In this document: positions 8,517 through 16,611 of the stretch, one piece after another | Position numbering within the stretch: the first letter of the stretch is position 1 | Layout: each line of letters begins with the position of its first letter | DNA from: Anabaena sp. FACHB-1237 | GTDB lineage: Bacteria; Cyanobacteriota; Cyanobacteriia; Cyanobacteriales; Nostocaceae | Length of the DNA: 64,000 nucleotides | Assembly: GCF_014696225.1 (NCBI RefSeq) | Contig: NZ_JACJPV010000015.1 | Location: 1 to 64,000, forward strand | Direction of reading: 5' to 3' | Position numbers and translations under genes: made by a program | The notes under the pieces: generated by a model | Seen by the model: only the letters and a program-made list of their open reading frames with translations | Told to the model about the DNA's origin: nothing | Databases searched by the model: none

Positions 8517-9290
8517 ATGACTCAATCTTTAACCCCAGAAATTACCAATCGTAAACCCAGTCCTGATGATTTTGAAAAACCTGCTATTCCTGATTTAACA
8601 AATGTGATTATTGATGATGGAGAACCAGTGGATAATTTAATTTCTGAAAAACAACGACGTTTATTAGTTTCCTCTCTTTATAGTTCTTTTAATGTTAGTG
8701 AACCATTTTTAGCTACTGCTAATGTAGGTTTATTTTATGCAGCAAATAAACCTCCCCTTGTTCCTGATGTGATGTTAAGTTTAGAAGTTACTTTACCAGA
8801 AGATTGGTCAGAGAAAAAAGATCAATCTTATTTTACTTGGAATTTTGGTAAATCTCCAGAAATAGTCATTGAAATAGTTTCTAATAAGGTGGGAAATGAA
8901 TTAGGAACTAAATTAAAAGATTATTCTCAAGCAAGAGTAGGTTATTATGTGGTTTTTGATCCCTGCCATTATTTAGGAAAAGCAAATCTTTATATCTATC
9001 AATTAATAGGTGTTAATTATCAATTATTATCCACAAATTGGTTAGAAGGAGTAGGTTTAGGTTTAACTGTTTGGGAAGGAGAATTTGAAGGAAAAAATTA
9101 TCAATGGTTAAGATGGTGTGATCAAAAAGGACAACTTTTATTAATAGGAGATGAAAAGGTAGCAATTGAAAAACAACGTGCTGACCAAGAAAAACAACGT
9201 GCTGATCAAGAAAAACAACGTGCTGATCAAGAAAGAAAAAGAGTAGAATATTTAGAGGAAATTTTGCGATCGCAAGGAATAAACTTTTAA
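8517..9290 (+). CDS. Uma2-family (DUF820) putative endonuclease with coiled-coil tail
   Basis: A 257-residue protein. The ATG at 8517 was preferred over the upstream frame opening because AGGAG lies 9 bases before it. The Uma2 PD-(D/E)XK-like core is visible as PPLVPDVMLS and, about 35 residues later, SPEIVIEIVSNK, followed by DYSQARVGYYVVFDP. The C-terminus carries three exact EKQRADQ heptads and then ERKRVEYLEEILRSQG, a predicted coiled coil typical of cyanobacterial Uma2 proteins. The family is hugely expanded in cyanobacteria and its physiological role is not established. The gene stands on the plus strand inside the otherwise minus-strand island, upstream of an antitoxin/PIN pair. Confidence 0.88.
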   Translation: MTQSLTPEITNRKPSPDDFEKPAIPDLTNVIIDDGEPVDNLISEKQRRLLVSSLYSSFNVSEPFLATANVGLFYAANKPPLVPDVMLSLEVTLPEDWSEKKDQSYFTWNFGKSPEIVIEIVSNKVGNELGTKLKDYSQARVGYYVVFDPCHYLGKANLYIYQLIGVNYQLLSTNWLEGVGLGLTVWEGEFEGKNYQWLRWCDQKGQLLLIGDEKVAIEKQRADQEKQRADQEKQRADQERKRVEYLEEILRSQGINF

Positions 9291-9426
9291 TATCATGTTA
9301 AATTATATCCCTGTCTTCTATGATTAATTTATCATTGATTAACACAATTAAAACAGAAGTCGGGGATCTTGGTCAATGTTTACTATAATATAGTAAAATA
9401 GTTGTAGTAATTACAGGTGAGTAAAT

Positions 9427-9738
9427 ATGATAGCGCAAGAAATAATGGCAAGGATTGATCAAAATGGTAACATTTCTTTAGATCATCCTTTGATAGTTAA
9501 TAAACCAAGTCGAGTTAAATTAATCGTTTTGTTTATTGAAGATGAATTAGATGAAGATGATGAATCAAAAGCAGTTGTTTTAGAAAGTTTGAAAACCTCA
9601 TTACAACAAGCTAAAGCAGGTAAAGTTCATCCAATTTCAGAACTTCATGATGATCTTTATCCTTTACGTGGTAAAGTGATCCATTATGATGATCCTACCG
9701 AACCTGTAGCTTTAGAAGATTGGGAATGTTTACAATGA
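9427..9738 (+). CDS. probable antitoxin of a type II toxin-antitoxin pair
   Basis: A 103-residue acidic protein (MIAQEIMARIDQNGNISLDHPLI...) whose stop overlaps the start of a PIN-domain toxin gene (ATGA at 9735-9738), the classic coupling of type II modules. The first ~40 residues look like a short swapped-hairpin or DUF2281-like DNA-binding head (IDQNGNISLDHPL), and the rest is charged and probably binds the toxin. I do not recognise an exact family, so the assignment rests mainly on gene context. AGGTGAG lies a few bases ahead of the ATG. Confidence 0.7.
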   Translation: MIAQEIMARIDQNGNISLDHPLIVNKPSRVKLIVLFIEDELDEDDESKAVVLESLKTSLQQAKAGKVHPISELHDDLYPLRGKVIHYDDPTEPVALEDWECLQ

Positions 9739-10130
9739 TCTTACTTGATACACATATTTGGGTGTGGTGGGTTGATGGTAATGAAAGACTTACTCAAGAA
9801 TATGAAACATGGATAGTAAAACATCAAGCAGAAGGTATAGGAATTAGTATTGTTTCCTGTTGGGAAGTAGCTAAATTGGTAGAAAAAAATAGACTAAATT
9901 TTTCCTGTTCGGTTACTGAATGGTTGGAATTAGCGTTAGCTTATCCAGGAGTACAATTATTAAATTTAAACTTACCTATCATCATTGATTCAACTCAATT
10001 AAATGGTTTTCATAGCGATCCTTTTGATCAAATGATTGTCGCAACTGCTAGATATTATAATTGCTATTTATTAACTGCTGATAGCAAAATTATTAATTAT
10101 TCCCAAGTTAAAACATTAACCTCCGGTTGA
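9735..10130 (+). CDS. PIN-domain toxin (VapC-like ribonuclease)
   Basis: A 131-residue PIN protein starting MILLDTHIWVWW. The acidic site residues are visible: D5 in LLDTH, the Glu in SCWEVAKL, and the Asp residues in SDPFDQMIVATA and LLTADSK. VapC-type toxins cleave tRNA or rRNA and are held inactive by the upstream antitoxin, with which this gene overlaps by four bases. The ATG at 9735 was chosen over an upstream TTG (9720) and ATG (9726) because of this coupling and because PIN toxins begin directly at M-x-x-L-D-T-H. The 3' end overlaps a convergent truncated Doc toxin by about 34 bases. Confidence 0.88.
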   Translation: MILLDTHIWVWWVDGNERLTQEYETWIVKHQAEGIGISIVSCWEVAKLVEKNRLNFSCSVTEWLELALAYPGVQLLNLNLPIIIDSTQLNGFHSDPFDQMIVATARYYNCYLLTADSKIINYSQVKTLTSG

Positions 10131-10274
10131 TAGGAAAAGCGATGACGAGGACGGGTTAAACTAGCTTCTAATAAGGGGTAATCTCTCACACCAGATAAAC
10201 CCACCATATTGAGAAATCAAACCCTCATGGATAGCAAGCACTATCTGTTCTGTGAGACAATTTGGTTCATTCAC
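10097..10274 (-). pseudogene. doc: truncated, frameshifted Doc (Fic-type death-on-curing) toxin
   Basis: Reading the minus strand from a GTG that overlaps the end of the AbrB-type antitoxin by 8 bases gives TEQIVLAIHEGLISQYGG. A one-base frameshift follows (an extra G near 10205), and the reading continues as LSGVRDYPLLEASLTRPRHRF, which is the conserved N-terminal half of Doc toxins. The frame then stops at 10097-10099, inside the convergent PIN gene. The catalytic HxFx(D/N)GNKR Fic motif, expected about 20 residues further on, is absent. This is therefore a dead toxin behind an apparently intact antitoxin. Confidence 0.82.
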
Positions 10275-10494
10275 TTAGCCAATTCCTTGCATGACGAAAT
10301 TTTTGGCTACCTTCGCGGTAAATTGTCATTGCTTTCTCAAATTCTGGGTTATAAGCACTGAGTTGAAGTCCATGTTCGGTTTCTGTTACAAATACGGTAT
10401 CTCCTTCGGAAAGATTGAGTTTTCCTAACAATTCTTTAGAAAATGTTACCCCTACTGAATTACCAATTTTGCGTAGTTTTAAAGTTTGTATCAT
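10267..10494 (-). CDS. AbrB/MazE-type antitoxin
   Basis: A 75-residue protein starting MIQTLKLRKIGNSVGVTFSKELL, the swapped-hairpin AbrB/SpoVT DNA-binding domain (KLRKIGNSxGVxxxKE, then LSEGDTVFVTE). Proteins of this exact layout pair with Doc toxins. The neighbouring gene, overlapping by 8 bases, is indeed a doc remnant, so this is an orphaned antitoxin. It may still bind its own promoter. It lies 70 bases downstream of nothing else on its strand: the large methyltransferase gene ends beyond it at 10564, leaving about 69 bases for a promoter. Confidence 0.88.
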   Translation of the reverse strand: MIQTLKLRKIGNSVGVTFSKELLGKLNLSEGDTVFVTETEHGLQLSAYNPEFEKAMTIYREGSQKFRHARNWLSE

Positions 10495-10563
10495 GATTAT
10501 TTTTAGGATGTAGTTACGAGTGTAGTTACTATTTTATTTTAACAGGATCTACGCAGTTTGACG

Positions 10564-13500
10564 TTATTTAACCATTTCCCGATAAGCATTTAAAGCCGCA
10601 TTTTTCACTTCTTCTGCCACTATGGGAAAGGTACTCAATATATGACTAAATTCTGTTTCTGTTAATCCATATAAATGGGCAATTATTCCATCTAATTCTG
10701 CGCGGAGTTTCCCCCTTTCTCTCTCGTCTGTAATTCCGTTTTCATGACTTCCTAAACCTACTTCTTTAGCTAATTCATCATATTCTGCTGTGGTACAAAT
10801 TAGTTTGGCTGCACGTTCTACTATTTCTTGAAAATATGGGTCTTTTTCTGTTAATCTGGGTACGGGTAATTGATAAATATAGAACATATTAATATTAGCA
10901 GAAACTGTTTGACGCAAAGCAAAATCAACAACAAAACTATTGAAAATACCTTGTAAATAAATAACTTGAAAATTATGCATCTTTTCTGTTGTTGATAAAA
11001 CTAAGATAGAATTACCACAAAAAACATTTTTAGGAATATTACCAACAATCAAAGTCCTAATATCTGTGTTTCTACCAATTGATCTAAACCCTAATCTATA
11101 ACACTGATAATCTAAAATTTGCCCATTATCAACACCATTTTTACCTAAAACTGCTTTTCTTCCTTCCTCCTCCTCTACCCAGTACCGAGGTTCAGCAAAC
11201 CTATGGGTAAATTGATGAATCATTTTCCCCTCATATAAAGGTAATCTTCCCTTACCTGGTTCAGTTTTAAACAAATGACTATCATTAGTCATATCAAATT
11301 CACGAGTTAACTTTAAATTCCACTTATTCTGAATTTCCTCCCCCAACAACGGAAACTGACTCATTTTTTCAGCTATGAAAATATCTAAATCAGATTTAAA
11401 CTCCATAACCGAAATAGAATCAGGAGATAAGCGTTTAATTAAATCCACAGAAATATGAATACAATCATCATCAGGAAAACTATTTAACTCTCCCACATCA
11501 TGACGCATAAACCTAGCCGGAAATGATATTGTACCCTGTAATGCTAGGGGGGAACCGCCATTCGCTCCTACAAGGTTTTGAAAAGTCAGAACCACAAACT
11601 TAAAACTTTTATGTACCCCTTCAAAAATAGCCTTTTTATTTTCAAAACAGAATAAACCAGTGATCTTAGTTTGCGAAAACAACATTTCCCGTAATTGCTT
11701 AGTACCCAAATCAGTATAAATACCGCTAGGAATAACCAAACCACATTCACCATTTTCAGAAAGTAAATTAACACATTGTTCCACAAACAACTTATATAAA
11801 TTAATATCAGTTCCCTGTTTTTTCCCATTAACCACAGAAATCTGATTAAGATATTGTTCCGCACTTCTAAAATATAAACTGACATGAGGATATTGACTTT
11901 GATACCTTAACCAAGCAGTAGCAATTTCAGGATTTGCTAATAACTGCTTTTGTTCCTTCTCAAAAGTCTTAATATCCATCTTATTCTTAGTCACTAAATC
12001 ACTATATTCCGCAAAAAACTCCTTAGCTTGTGGTTTAAAAATCTCCCAAGGAGGATTACCCAAAATAATATCAAAACCACCCTTAGCAATAATCTGATCA
12101 AAATGATAACCCCAATGAAAAGGTTTTAATGCTTCCATATCAGCAATATTTAAAAGTCGTTTAACAGGTTTACCCTTTAACTGCACTTCTTCATACTTAA
12201 TCTTTAAATTGCCAAATTCATCTAACAACAATTGATTTAACTTAACCAAAGATTCCCGGTTCACATGATTAATGTTATCTCTTAAAAACTGTAACCGATC
12301 TTCCTGTGCTGTTCCTTCCACATCTGCAATAATAAAAGCGTGTTCCTTATACTTCCTAATACTTTCATTTTTCTCACTTAAAATTGCTTGATAACTTTGA
12401 GAATTTAATTGTTGTAAAATATTACCTTGTTTAGCACCTCCCACAGTATCAAAACGACTTTCATCAACGCGAATTAAACCAATTAAAGAATTACCAGCCA
12501 TAATGTTAAAATCAACATTAGGTAAAGGTTCTAAATCATCCACAGTTTTTGCAGAAGCAACCAAACTTAAAAACAAGCGTAATTTGGCAATTTCTACCGC
12601 TTCCTCCATAATATCCACACCATAGAGATTATCAGTAATTACCCGTTTTTTGATATAATAATCCAAAGAAGGATGATCTTGTTTAATCTTCGTTAATCTG
12701 GCTTTATTTGCTTCATTTCCAGAAACTTGAATAAAGTCAAAAATAGCAGTATAAATTTTAATCAAATGTTGTAAAGCAGCGACTAAAAACGCACCACTTC
12801 CACAAGCAGGATCTAAAATTGATAAGTTAGGCAAAATCTCATCTAGTAATTGCTGACATAATTGATTATTGAGATGATCAAATATTTGAATATTACCAGT
12901 TTTCCCACTAATAAATTTATCGCTAATAACGCTAATAAATTTATCGCTAATAAATTTATTAATAGTACGTTCACAAAGATAATTAGTAATTTCCGGTTTA
13001 GTATAATAAGCACCAAATTCTTTTTGGTTAATATACTTTTCAAAAATATACCCCAAAACATCAGGATTAATTTCATCATCTTTACCGCTAGGGGTATCAT
13101 CTAAATGCCAAGTATAACCAGCAAATAGCTTGAAAATATCCTCAAAAGCAGCATCACAAATGGTAATTTTACCGTGATATTTCTCTTCAATAACATGGGG
13201 TAAAAACAAACCACCATTAATATATTTAATTTTACCAATTAAAGCAGTAGTTTCATCTTTACGAAACTTTTCTGGTGTACCAAAACCATCAAAAAACAAA
13301 GTTTGTAAAAACTCTTGATAATATAAGTCCTTACCTTTAGTTTGACTAGTTTTTAACTTATCTTGTAAATAATTAGTATTACCATGATCTAAAAAACCTT
13401 TTTTCTGAAGAAAATAAACAAACATCAAGCGATTCAAAATAACCGAAGTGTACCAACTAGCATCTTTTGGATTTTCGATACCTTTGATAAAAGCAACAAA

Positions 13501-14031
13501 TTGCAAATGTCTTTTTTGGAACTTTTCAAAAAAATCCTTAGTTACTTTTTCAATATCAAAAGCCTTTTGAGTGCGTTGAGTAACATCTGTTAAAGTTAGA
13601 TTTTCTTCTTCAGCAAAGTCAATAAATAAAGCTTCTAACTTTTGACTTAATAATTCTCCCGACTGAGTAATGTTAAAAGTAGTTTCTTTAGCTTTAGCTT
13701 TAGTTGCAGAGTCTCTTTTTACCCATTGCCAAACTTGTTTTGACTGATTTTTATCAGTATAAATAATTAAATGTTCTTGACTATAGCTAGTAACTTGTAT
13801 ATCAATCTTTTTTCTAGTTTTAGCATCAGGTAAAATGCCATTATCAGCCACACAATGATAAACCATTAAACCGCGTTTTTGGCTAATAGCTTCTAAGGTA
13901 TAATTTTCTTCATCTACAGATAAATAAATGGGGGAAATATCAGCATAGTCCCAACCCAACTCTTCAATAAATAAAGATGTAAAATCAGATGATTGGAGAT
14001 ACTTTTTAACTTGACTGCGATTGAATTTCAT
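10564..14031 (-). CDS. large Eco57I-like N6-adenine DNA methyltransferase / Type IIG-like protein
   Basis: A 1155-residue protein. The ATG at 14031 has AGGAG 8 bases upstream, and a GTG at 14040 is too close to that site. Visible order: an N-terminal domain of unknown role (1-170), a helical region, GAYYTKPEITNYL (340-352), SAM motif I DPACGSG (407-413), catalytic motif IV NPPW (659-662), then a likely target-recognition region and a C-terminal helical domain ending RGKLRAELDGIIAHLYG. This layout matches Eco57I/PglX/DrmM-type adenine methyltransferases. No convincing nuclease motif is seen in the N-terminus, so it may modify only. A low-complexity KFISDKFISVISDKFIS stretch (residues 359-375) is encoded by a tandem repeat. 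A C-terminal duplicate sits at 7788-8360. Confidence 0.9.
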   Translation of the reverse strand: MKFNRSQVKKYLQSSDFTSLFIEELGWDYADISPIYLSVDEENYTLEAISQKRGLMVYHCVADNGILPDAKTRKKIDIQVTSYSQEHLIIYTDKNQSKQVWQWVKRDSATKAKAKETTFNITQSGELLSQKLEALFIDFAEEENLTLTDVTQRTQKAFDIEKVTKDFFEKFQKRHLQFVAFIKGIENPKDASWYTSVILNRLMFVYFLQKKGFLDHGNTNYLQDKLKTSQTKGKDLYYQEFLQTLFFDGFGTPEKFRKDETTALIGKIKYINGGLFLPHVIEEKYHGKITICDAAFEDIFKLFAGYTWHLDDTPSGKDDEINPDVLGYIFEKYINQKEFGAYYTKPEITNYLCERTINKFISDKFISVISDKFISGKTGNIQIFDHLNNQLCQQLLDEILPNLSILDPACGSGAFLVAALQHLIKIYTAIFDFIQVSGNEANKARLTKIKQDHPSLDYYIKKRVITDNLYGVDIMEEAVEIAKLRLFLSLVASAKTVDDLEPLPNVDFNIMAGNSLIGLIRVDESRFDTVGGAKQGNILQQLNSQSYQAILSEKNESIRKYKEHAFIIADVEGTAQEDRLQFLRDNINHVNRESLVKLNQLLLDEFGNLKIKYEEVQLKGKPVKRLLNIADMEALKPFHWGYHFDQIIAKGGFDIILGNPPWEIFKPQAKEFFAEYSDLVTKNKMDIKTFEKEQKQLLANPEIATAWLRYQSQYPHVSLYFRSAEQYLNQISVVNGKKQGTDINLYKLFVEQCVNLLSENGECGLVIPSGIYTDLGTKQLREMLFSQTKITGLFCFENKKAIFEGVHKSFKFVVLTFQNLVGANGGSPLALQGTISFPARFMRHDVGELNSFPDDDCIHISVDLIKRLSPDSISVMEFKSDLDIFIAEKMSQFPLLGEEIQNKWNLKLTREFDMTNDSHLFKTEPGKGRLPLYEGKMIHQFTHRFAEPRYWVEEEEGRKAVLGKNGVDNGQILDYQCYRLGFRSIGRNTDIRTLIVGNIPKNVFCGNSILVLSTTEKMHNFQVIYLQGIFNSFVVDFALRQTVSANINMFYIYQLPVPRLTEKDPYFQEIVERAAKLICTTAEYDELAKEVGLGSHENGITDERERGKLRAELDGIIAHLYGLTETEFSHILSTFPIVAEEVKNAALNAYREMVK
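12905..12962. repeat. tandem repeat within the methyltransferase coding sequence
   Basis: On the plus strand TAATAAATTTATCGC recurs with CTAATAACG interruptions, encoding the KFIS(D)/VIS repeats between the YTKPEI region and motif I. The repeat keeps the frame as present, but copy-number slippage could shift it. Confidence 0.6.
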
Positions 14032-14067
14032 AAAACACACTCCTGGTATATCTAAAATAGTCCTGAA

Positions 14068-14100
14068 AGATACCCGACTTCTTTAAAAAGTCGGGTATCT
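14068..14100 (-). terminator. hairpin between DUF29 gene and methyltransferase gene
   Basis: AGATACCCGACTTCTTT and its complement AAAAGTCGGGTATCT form a stem of about 15 bp. It stands 13 bases after the DUF29 stop and 36 bases ahead of the methyltransferase ATG, so it may separate their transcription. It belongs to the dispersed GACTTCTT hairpin family. Confidence 0.55.
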
Positions 14101-14113
14101 GAATATTAACATA

Positions 14114-14584
14114 TTACTTAAAATAATCCACATCTAACAACTGTTCTAAAGTATAAGGACATTGTAGAGGAAAATCAATTTGAGACTTAGTTTTTACCTG
14201 GACATATTTTAAAGCCCGACTATAAATATTATCCATCTCATTAGCTAGATAATTACGTAAATTAGTTGTTAACCTATCCTCAAGTTGATAACGGAAACCT
14301 AAAATTTCTGATTGCCAATGATGACTATTATTTTCTGTTTCTTCCGTCAAAAATTGCAGTAATAAAAGATGTCTTATAATTTGTTCCAGTAAACTTTTAA
14401 CTTTATGTTGATCTCTTTTTGCCAATGATTCTAACTCCTCAATTAAGTTTTCTAAATCTAAATCATCAAAACGCTTTTGTTTTAATAATTCAATAGTTTC
14501 TAATAACCATAAATGTTCATCAGTTTCATAGAGTTGTTGTAAATTAGTAGTAAAATTAGTAGTAAAATTACTAGTAACGATCAT
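14114..14584 (-). CDS. DUF29-family protein
   Basis: A 156-residue protein with the family signatures LYETDEHLWLLETIELLK near the N-terminus and LDLENLIEELESLAKRDQHKVKSLLEQI in the middle, followed by RHLLLLQF and HHWQSEI. DUF29 proteins are all-helical, abundant in cyanobacteria and of unknown function. The N-terminus contains a tiny NFTTNFTTN duplication coded by a 12-bp direct repeat. It precedes the methyltransferase on the same strand but is separated from it by a hairpin. Confidence 0.88.
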   Translation of the reverse strand: MIVTSNFTTNFTTNLQQLYETDEHLWLLETIELLKQKRFDDLDLENLIEELESLAKRDQHKVKSLLEQIIRHLLLLQFLTEETENNSHHWQSEILGFRYQLEDRLTTNLRNYLANEMDNIYSRALKYVQVKTKSQIDFPLQCPYTLEQLLDVDYFK

Positions 14585-14711
14585 AAATTTACCCCCTATT
14601 TATTAACGTAAGTTGTAAGGTATCAGGACACTGTTAAGAAAAATTAATTTAAGACTTAGTTTTTAGCTGGACTTAACTAATTAGCAATTTACTCTTGCGG
14701 TATCACTAGAC

Positions 14712-14828
14712 TAAGTTTTTGTGCCTTTAACTTGAATAATTAATACAAGCAAGATGCTTGTGCTACTGTAACTTCAGGTTTTTTAATTATACATTTTAAT
14801 TATACAGTGAGTGCTGCACATTAGCCTA
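14712..14828. repeat. full-length copy of the TAAGCTGTTGTGC repeat family (reverse orientation)
   Basis: Bounded by TAAGTTTTTGTGC and GCACATTAGCCTA, with the central ACAAGCAAGATGCTTGTGCTAC palindrome and GTAACTTCAGGTTTTTTAATTATAC. It differs from other copies by a duplicated ATTTTAATTATAC piece. It fills most of the 14585-14880 gap, which otherwise holds only a further short palindrome (GCAGGCAGGATGCCTGC, about 14855-14871). Confidence 0.8.
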
Positions 14829-14880
14829 ACATATTTTCAATTATTTTGCAATTTTGCAGGCAGGATGCCTGCACTACTTG

Positions 14881-16047
14881 TTAATAGGCACGAGTATGGG
14901 GAAATTGATCATTTAAAGCCCATTTACCTACTTCTTTAATTCTGTAATCTATAGGATCATGGAGTGTAAAGGTTCTCATATTTCTCCAATAACGATCAAA
15001 CCCATATTTGTTATTAGTAGAACTTGCTCCCATCACTTCAAAAATACGATTAGTAATATCTAAACCAACCCTTTGCGCCATAATTTTGGCATTGTTTACA
15101 GCTAACATACATTCTCCCCTTTTTTCTAATGTCAAATTATGTTCTTGTTGCCAACTTTCTTGTAATAAATTAGCTGCTTTTTCAATCAATAAATTAGCAG
15201 CTTGTAAATCTACATACATATTGCCATAATGCTGCAAAATATAAGGATCTTCTGCTACACTAACATTAGCATCCCAAGGTTTTTTATAATGTTGAGTGTA
15301 ATTTTTAGCGGCTAAAAATGCACCTTCGGCAATTCCTAAATAAATGTTAGCTAGGTTGAGTTGGGTAATACAAGAACGAATGTTTATAAAATTTGATTTC
15401 TGATTATATCTCGCGCCAATTATTTCATGAGGATAGACAATAACATGATCAAAATCTATGGTTCCACTATCTGTTTGTCGTTGTCCCATGTTATCCCAAT
15501 CAGAATTAATTGTTACCCCTTTTCTCTGACTAGGAATAATTAAAACTATGACTTCTTTGGTAGTTTCATTAATGGCAGATAAAGGTAAAATATCTGAGTC
15601 TACAGAACCAGAACAAAAACTTTTTTTACCATTAATGAAAAAACAGTCTTTCTTTTGTGTTAAAATAGTTGTTGTGTCTCTAGGATTAAGAGCATTACAC
15701 CAAAACCAATTATTTTCTACGGTTTTTGTGTAATAATATTCCTGTTGTGATTGTGTGCCAAAAATATGGGGAATAACTACACCAATATGATGATAGGAAA
15801 AAACATGAGCTAAGGAACTATCAACTTTAGCTAATTCGCGGGTAACTCGTAACATAGCGATCCAATTTTCGCCAATTCCACCATATTTTTCAGGAATTAT
15901 TAATTTTAATAAGCCACTTTCACGTAAGCGATCGCGCTCTTTTTTTGGTGTTCCTCCTTGAGAATCTCTGATAATTGCAGTTTCCGCAAATTCTAAGGCT
16001 AAAGAAGTGGCTAATGTGATATGTTCTGATGATGTTTTGAATGTCAT
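14881..16047 (-). CDS. acyl-CoA dehydrogenase-fold flavoprotein, DszC/SfnB-like monooxygenase
   Basis: A 388-residue protein with the acyl-CoA dehydrogenase fold: N-terminal helical domain (RESGLLKLIIPEKYGG), a middle beta domain (WFWCNALNPRDTT, FINGKKSFCSG, WDNMGQRQTDSGTIDF) and a C-terminal helical domain (RVGLDITNRIFEVMGASST). The GQRxTxSGT segment and the absence of the usual catalytic Glu context resemble DszC/SfnB-type FMNH2-dependent monooxygenases used in organosulfur (sulfone) acquisition rather than true beta-oxidation enzymes (family knowledge). The substrate is unknown. It is divergent from msrB, with 60 bases between the starts, so the two may share a control region. Confidence 0.82.
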   Translation of the reverse strand: MTFKTSSEHITLATSLALEFAETAIIRDSQGGTPKKERDRLRESGLLKLIIPEKYGGIGENWIAMLRVTRELAKVDSSLAHVFSYHHIGVVIPHIFGTQSQQEYYYTKTVENNWFWCNALNPRDTTTILTQKKDCFFINGKKSFCSGSVDSDILPLSAINETTKEVIVLIIPSQRKGVTINSDWDNMGQRQTDSGTIDFDHVIVYPHEIIGARYNQKSNFINIRSCITQLNLANIYLGIAEGAFLAAKNYTQHYKKPWDANVSVAEDPYILQHYGNMYVDLQAANLLIEKAANLLQESWQQEHNLTLEKRGECMLAVNNAKIMAQRVGLDITNRIFEVMGASSTNNKYGFDRYWRNMRTFTLHDPIDYRIKEVGKWALNDQFPHTRAY

Positions 16048-16107
16048 TTTTTTTGATGCTCAAAATTCGATGTAAAATTTGATTTTTTCGCTGATTTGCT
16101 GTAAATT

Positions 16108-16602
16108 ATGAACAAACGCCATTTTTTACAAATTAGTACCATCTTACTAGGTACAGCCTTTTTTTCACAATATATCAATTGGAGTTCAGACGCTATGGCC
16201 ACACAAAATGAGAGTTTTGAAGTAGTAAAAACAGAAGCAGAATGGAAAAGTATTCTCACACCAGAACAGTTTCATGTATTGCGGAAACATGGAACAGAAA
16301 GAGCGTTTAGTAGTTCCCTAGATAAACATTATGAACCAGGTACTTATCTATGTTCTGGTTGTGGTCAACCCCTATTTACATCAGATACTAAATTTAATAG
16401 TGGTACAGGTTGGCCTAGCTTTTTTCAACCCATAGAAGGAGCGATCGCTACTACCGTTGATCGTTCTTTTTTCATGACAAGAATTGAAGTCCATTGTAGT
16501 CGTTGCGGTGGACATTTAGGCCACGTTTTTGATGATGGTCCTAAACCCACTGGACAACGTTATTGTATGAATGGTGTTTCTTTGAAATTTGTTCCTGCAT
16601 AA
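16108..16602 (+). CDS. msrB: peptide-methionine (R)-S-oxide reductase, probably exported or membrane anchored
   Basis: MsrB reduces the R epimer of methionine sulfoxide in proteins. The 164-residue protein has the two zinc CxxC pairs (YLCSGCGQPLF and VHCSRCGGHLGHVF), the FNSGTGWPSF motif and the catalytic Cys in RYCMNGVSLKF. Unlike cytosolic MsrB, it begins with about 24 hydrophobic residues after MNKRH (FLQISTILLGTAFFSQYI), which looks like a signal peptide or anchor. The ATG at 16108 is therefore considered genuine, although the catalytic domain starts near residue 36. It is followed at once by a tandem hairpin repeat array. Confidence 0.95.
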   Translation: MNKRHFLQISTILLGTAFFSQYINWSSDAMATQNESFEVVKTEAEWKSILTPEQFHVLRKHGTERAFSSSLDKHYEPGTYLCSGCGQPLFTSDTKFNSGTGWPSFFQPIEGAIATTVDRSFFMTRIEVHCSRCGGHLGHVFDDGPKPTGQRYCMNGVSLKFVPA

Positions 16603-16611
16603 GATAAAATT

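Noticed and set aside
9295-9370. Second terminator hairpin upstream of the antitoxin gene
   Set aside because: Only one arm (ACAGAAGTCGGGGATC) is present. The sequence is a partial copy of a repeat shared with about 6557-6600, with no pairing arm.
12843-13104. Frames on both strands inside the methyltransferase gene with Asn/Phe/Leu-rich repeats
   Set aside because: They are shadows of the tandem repeat within the 10564-14031 coding frame.
2892-14584. Prophage or integrative element as explanation of the island
   Set aside because: No integrase, phage structural genes, tRNA-associated attachment site or conjugation genes are present. Only nuclease, toxin-antitoxin and modification genes are seen.
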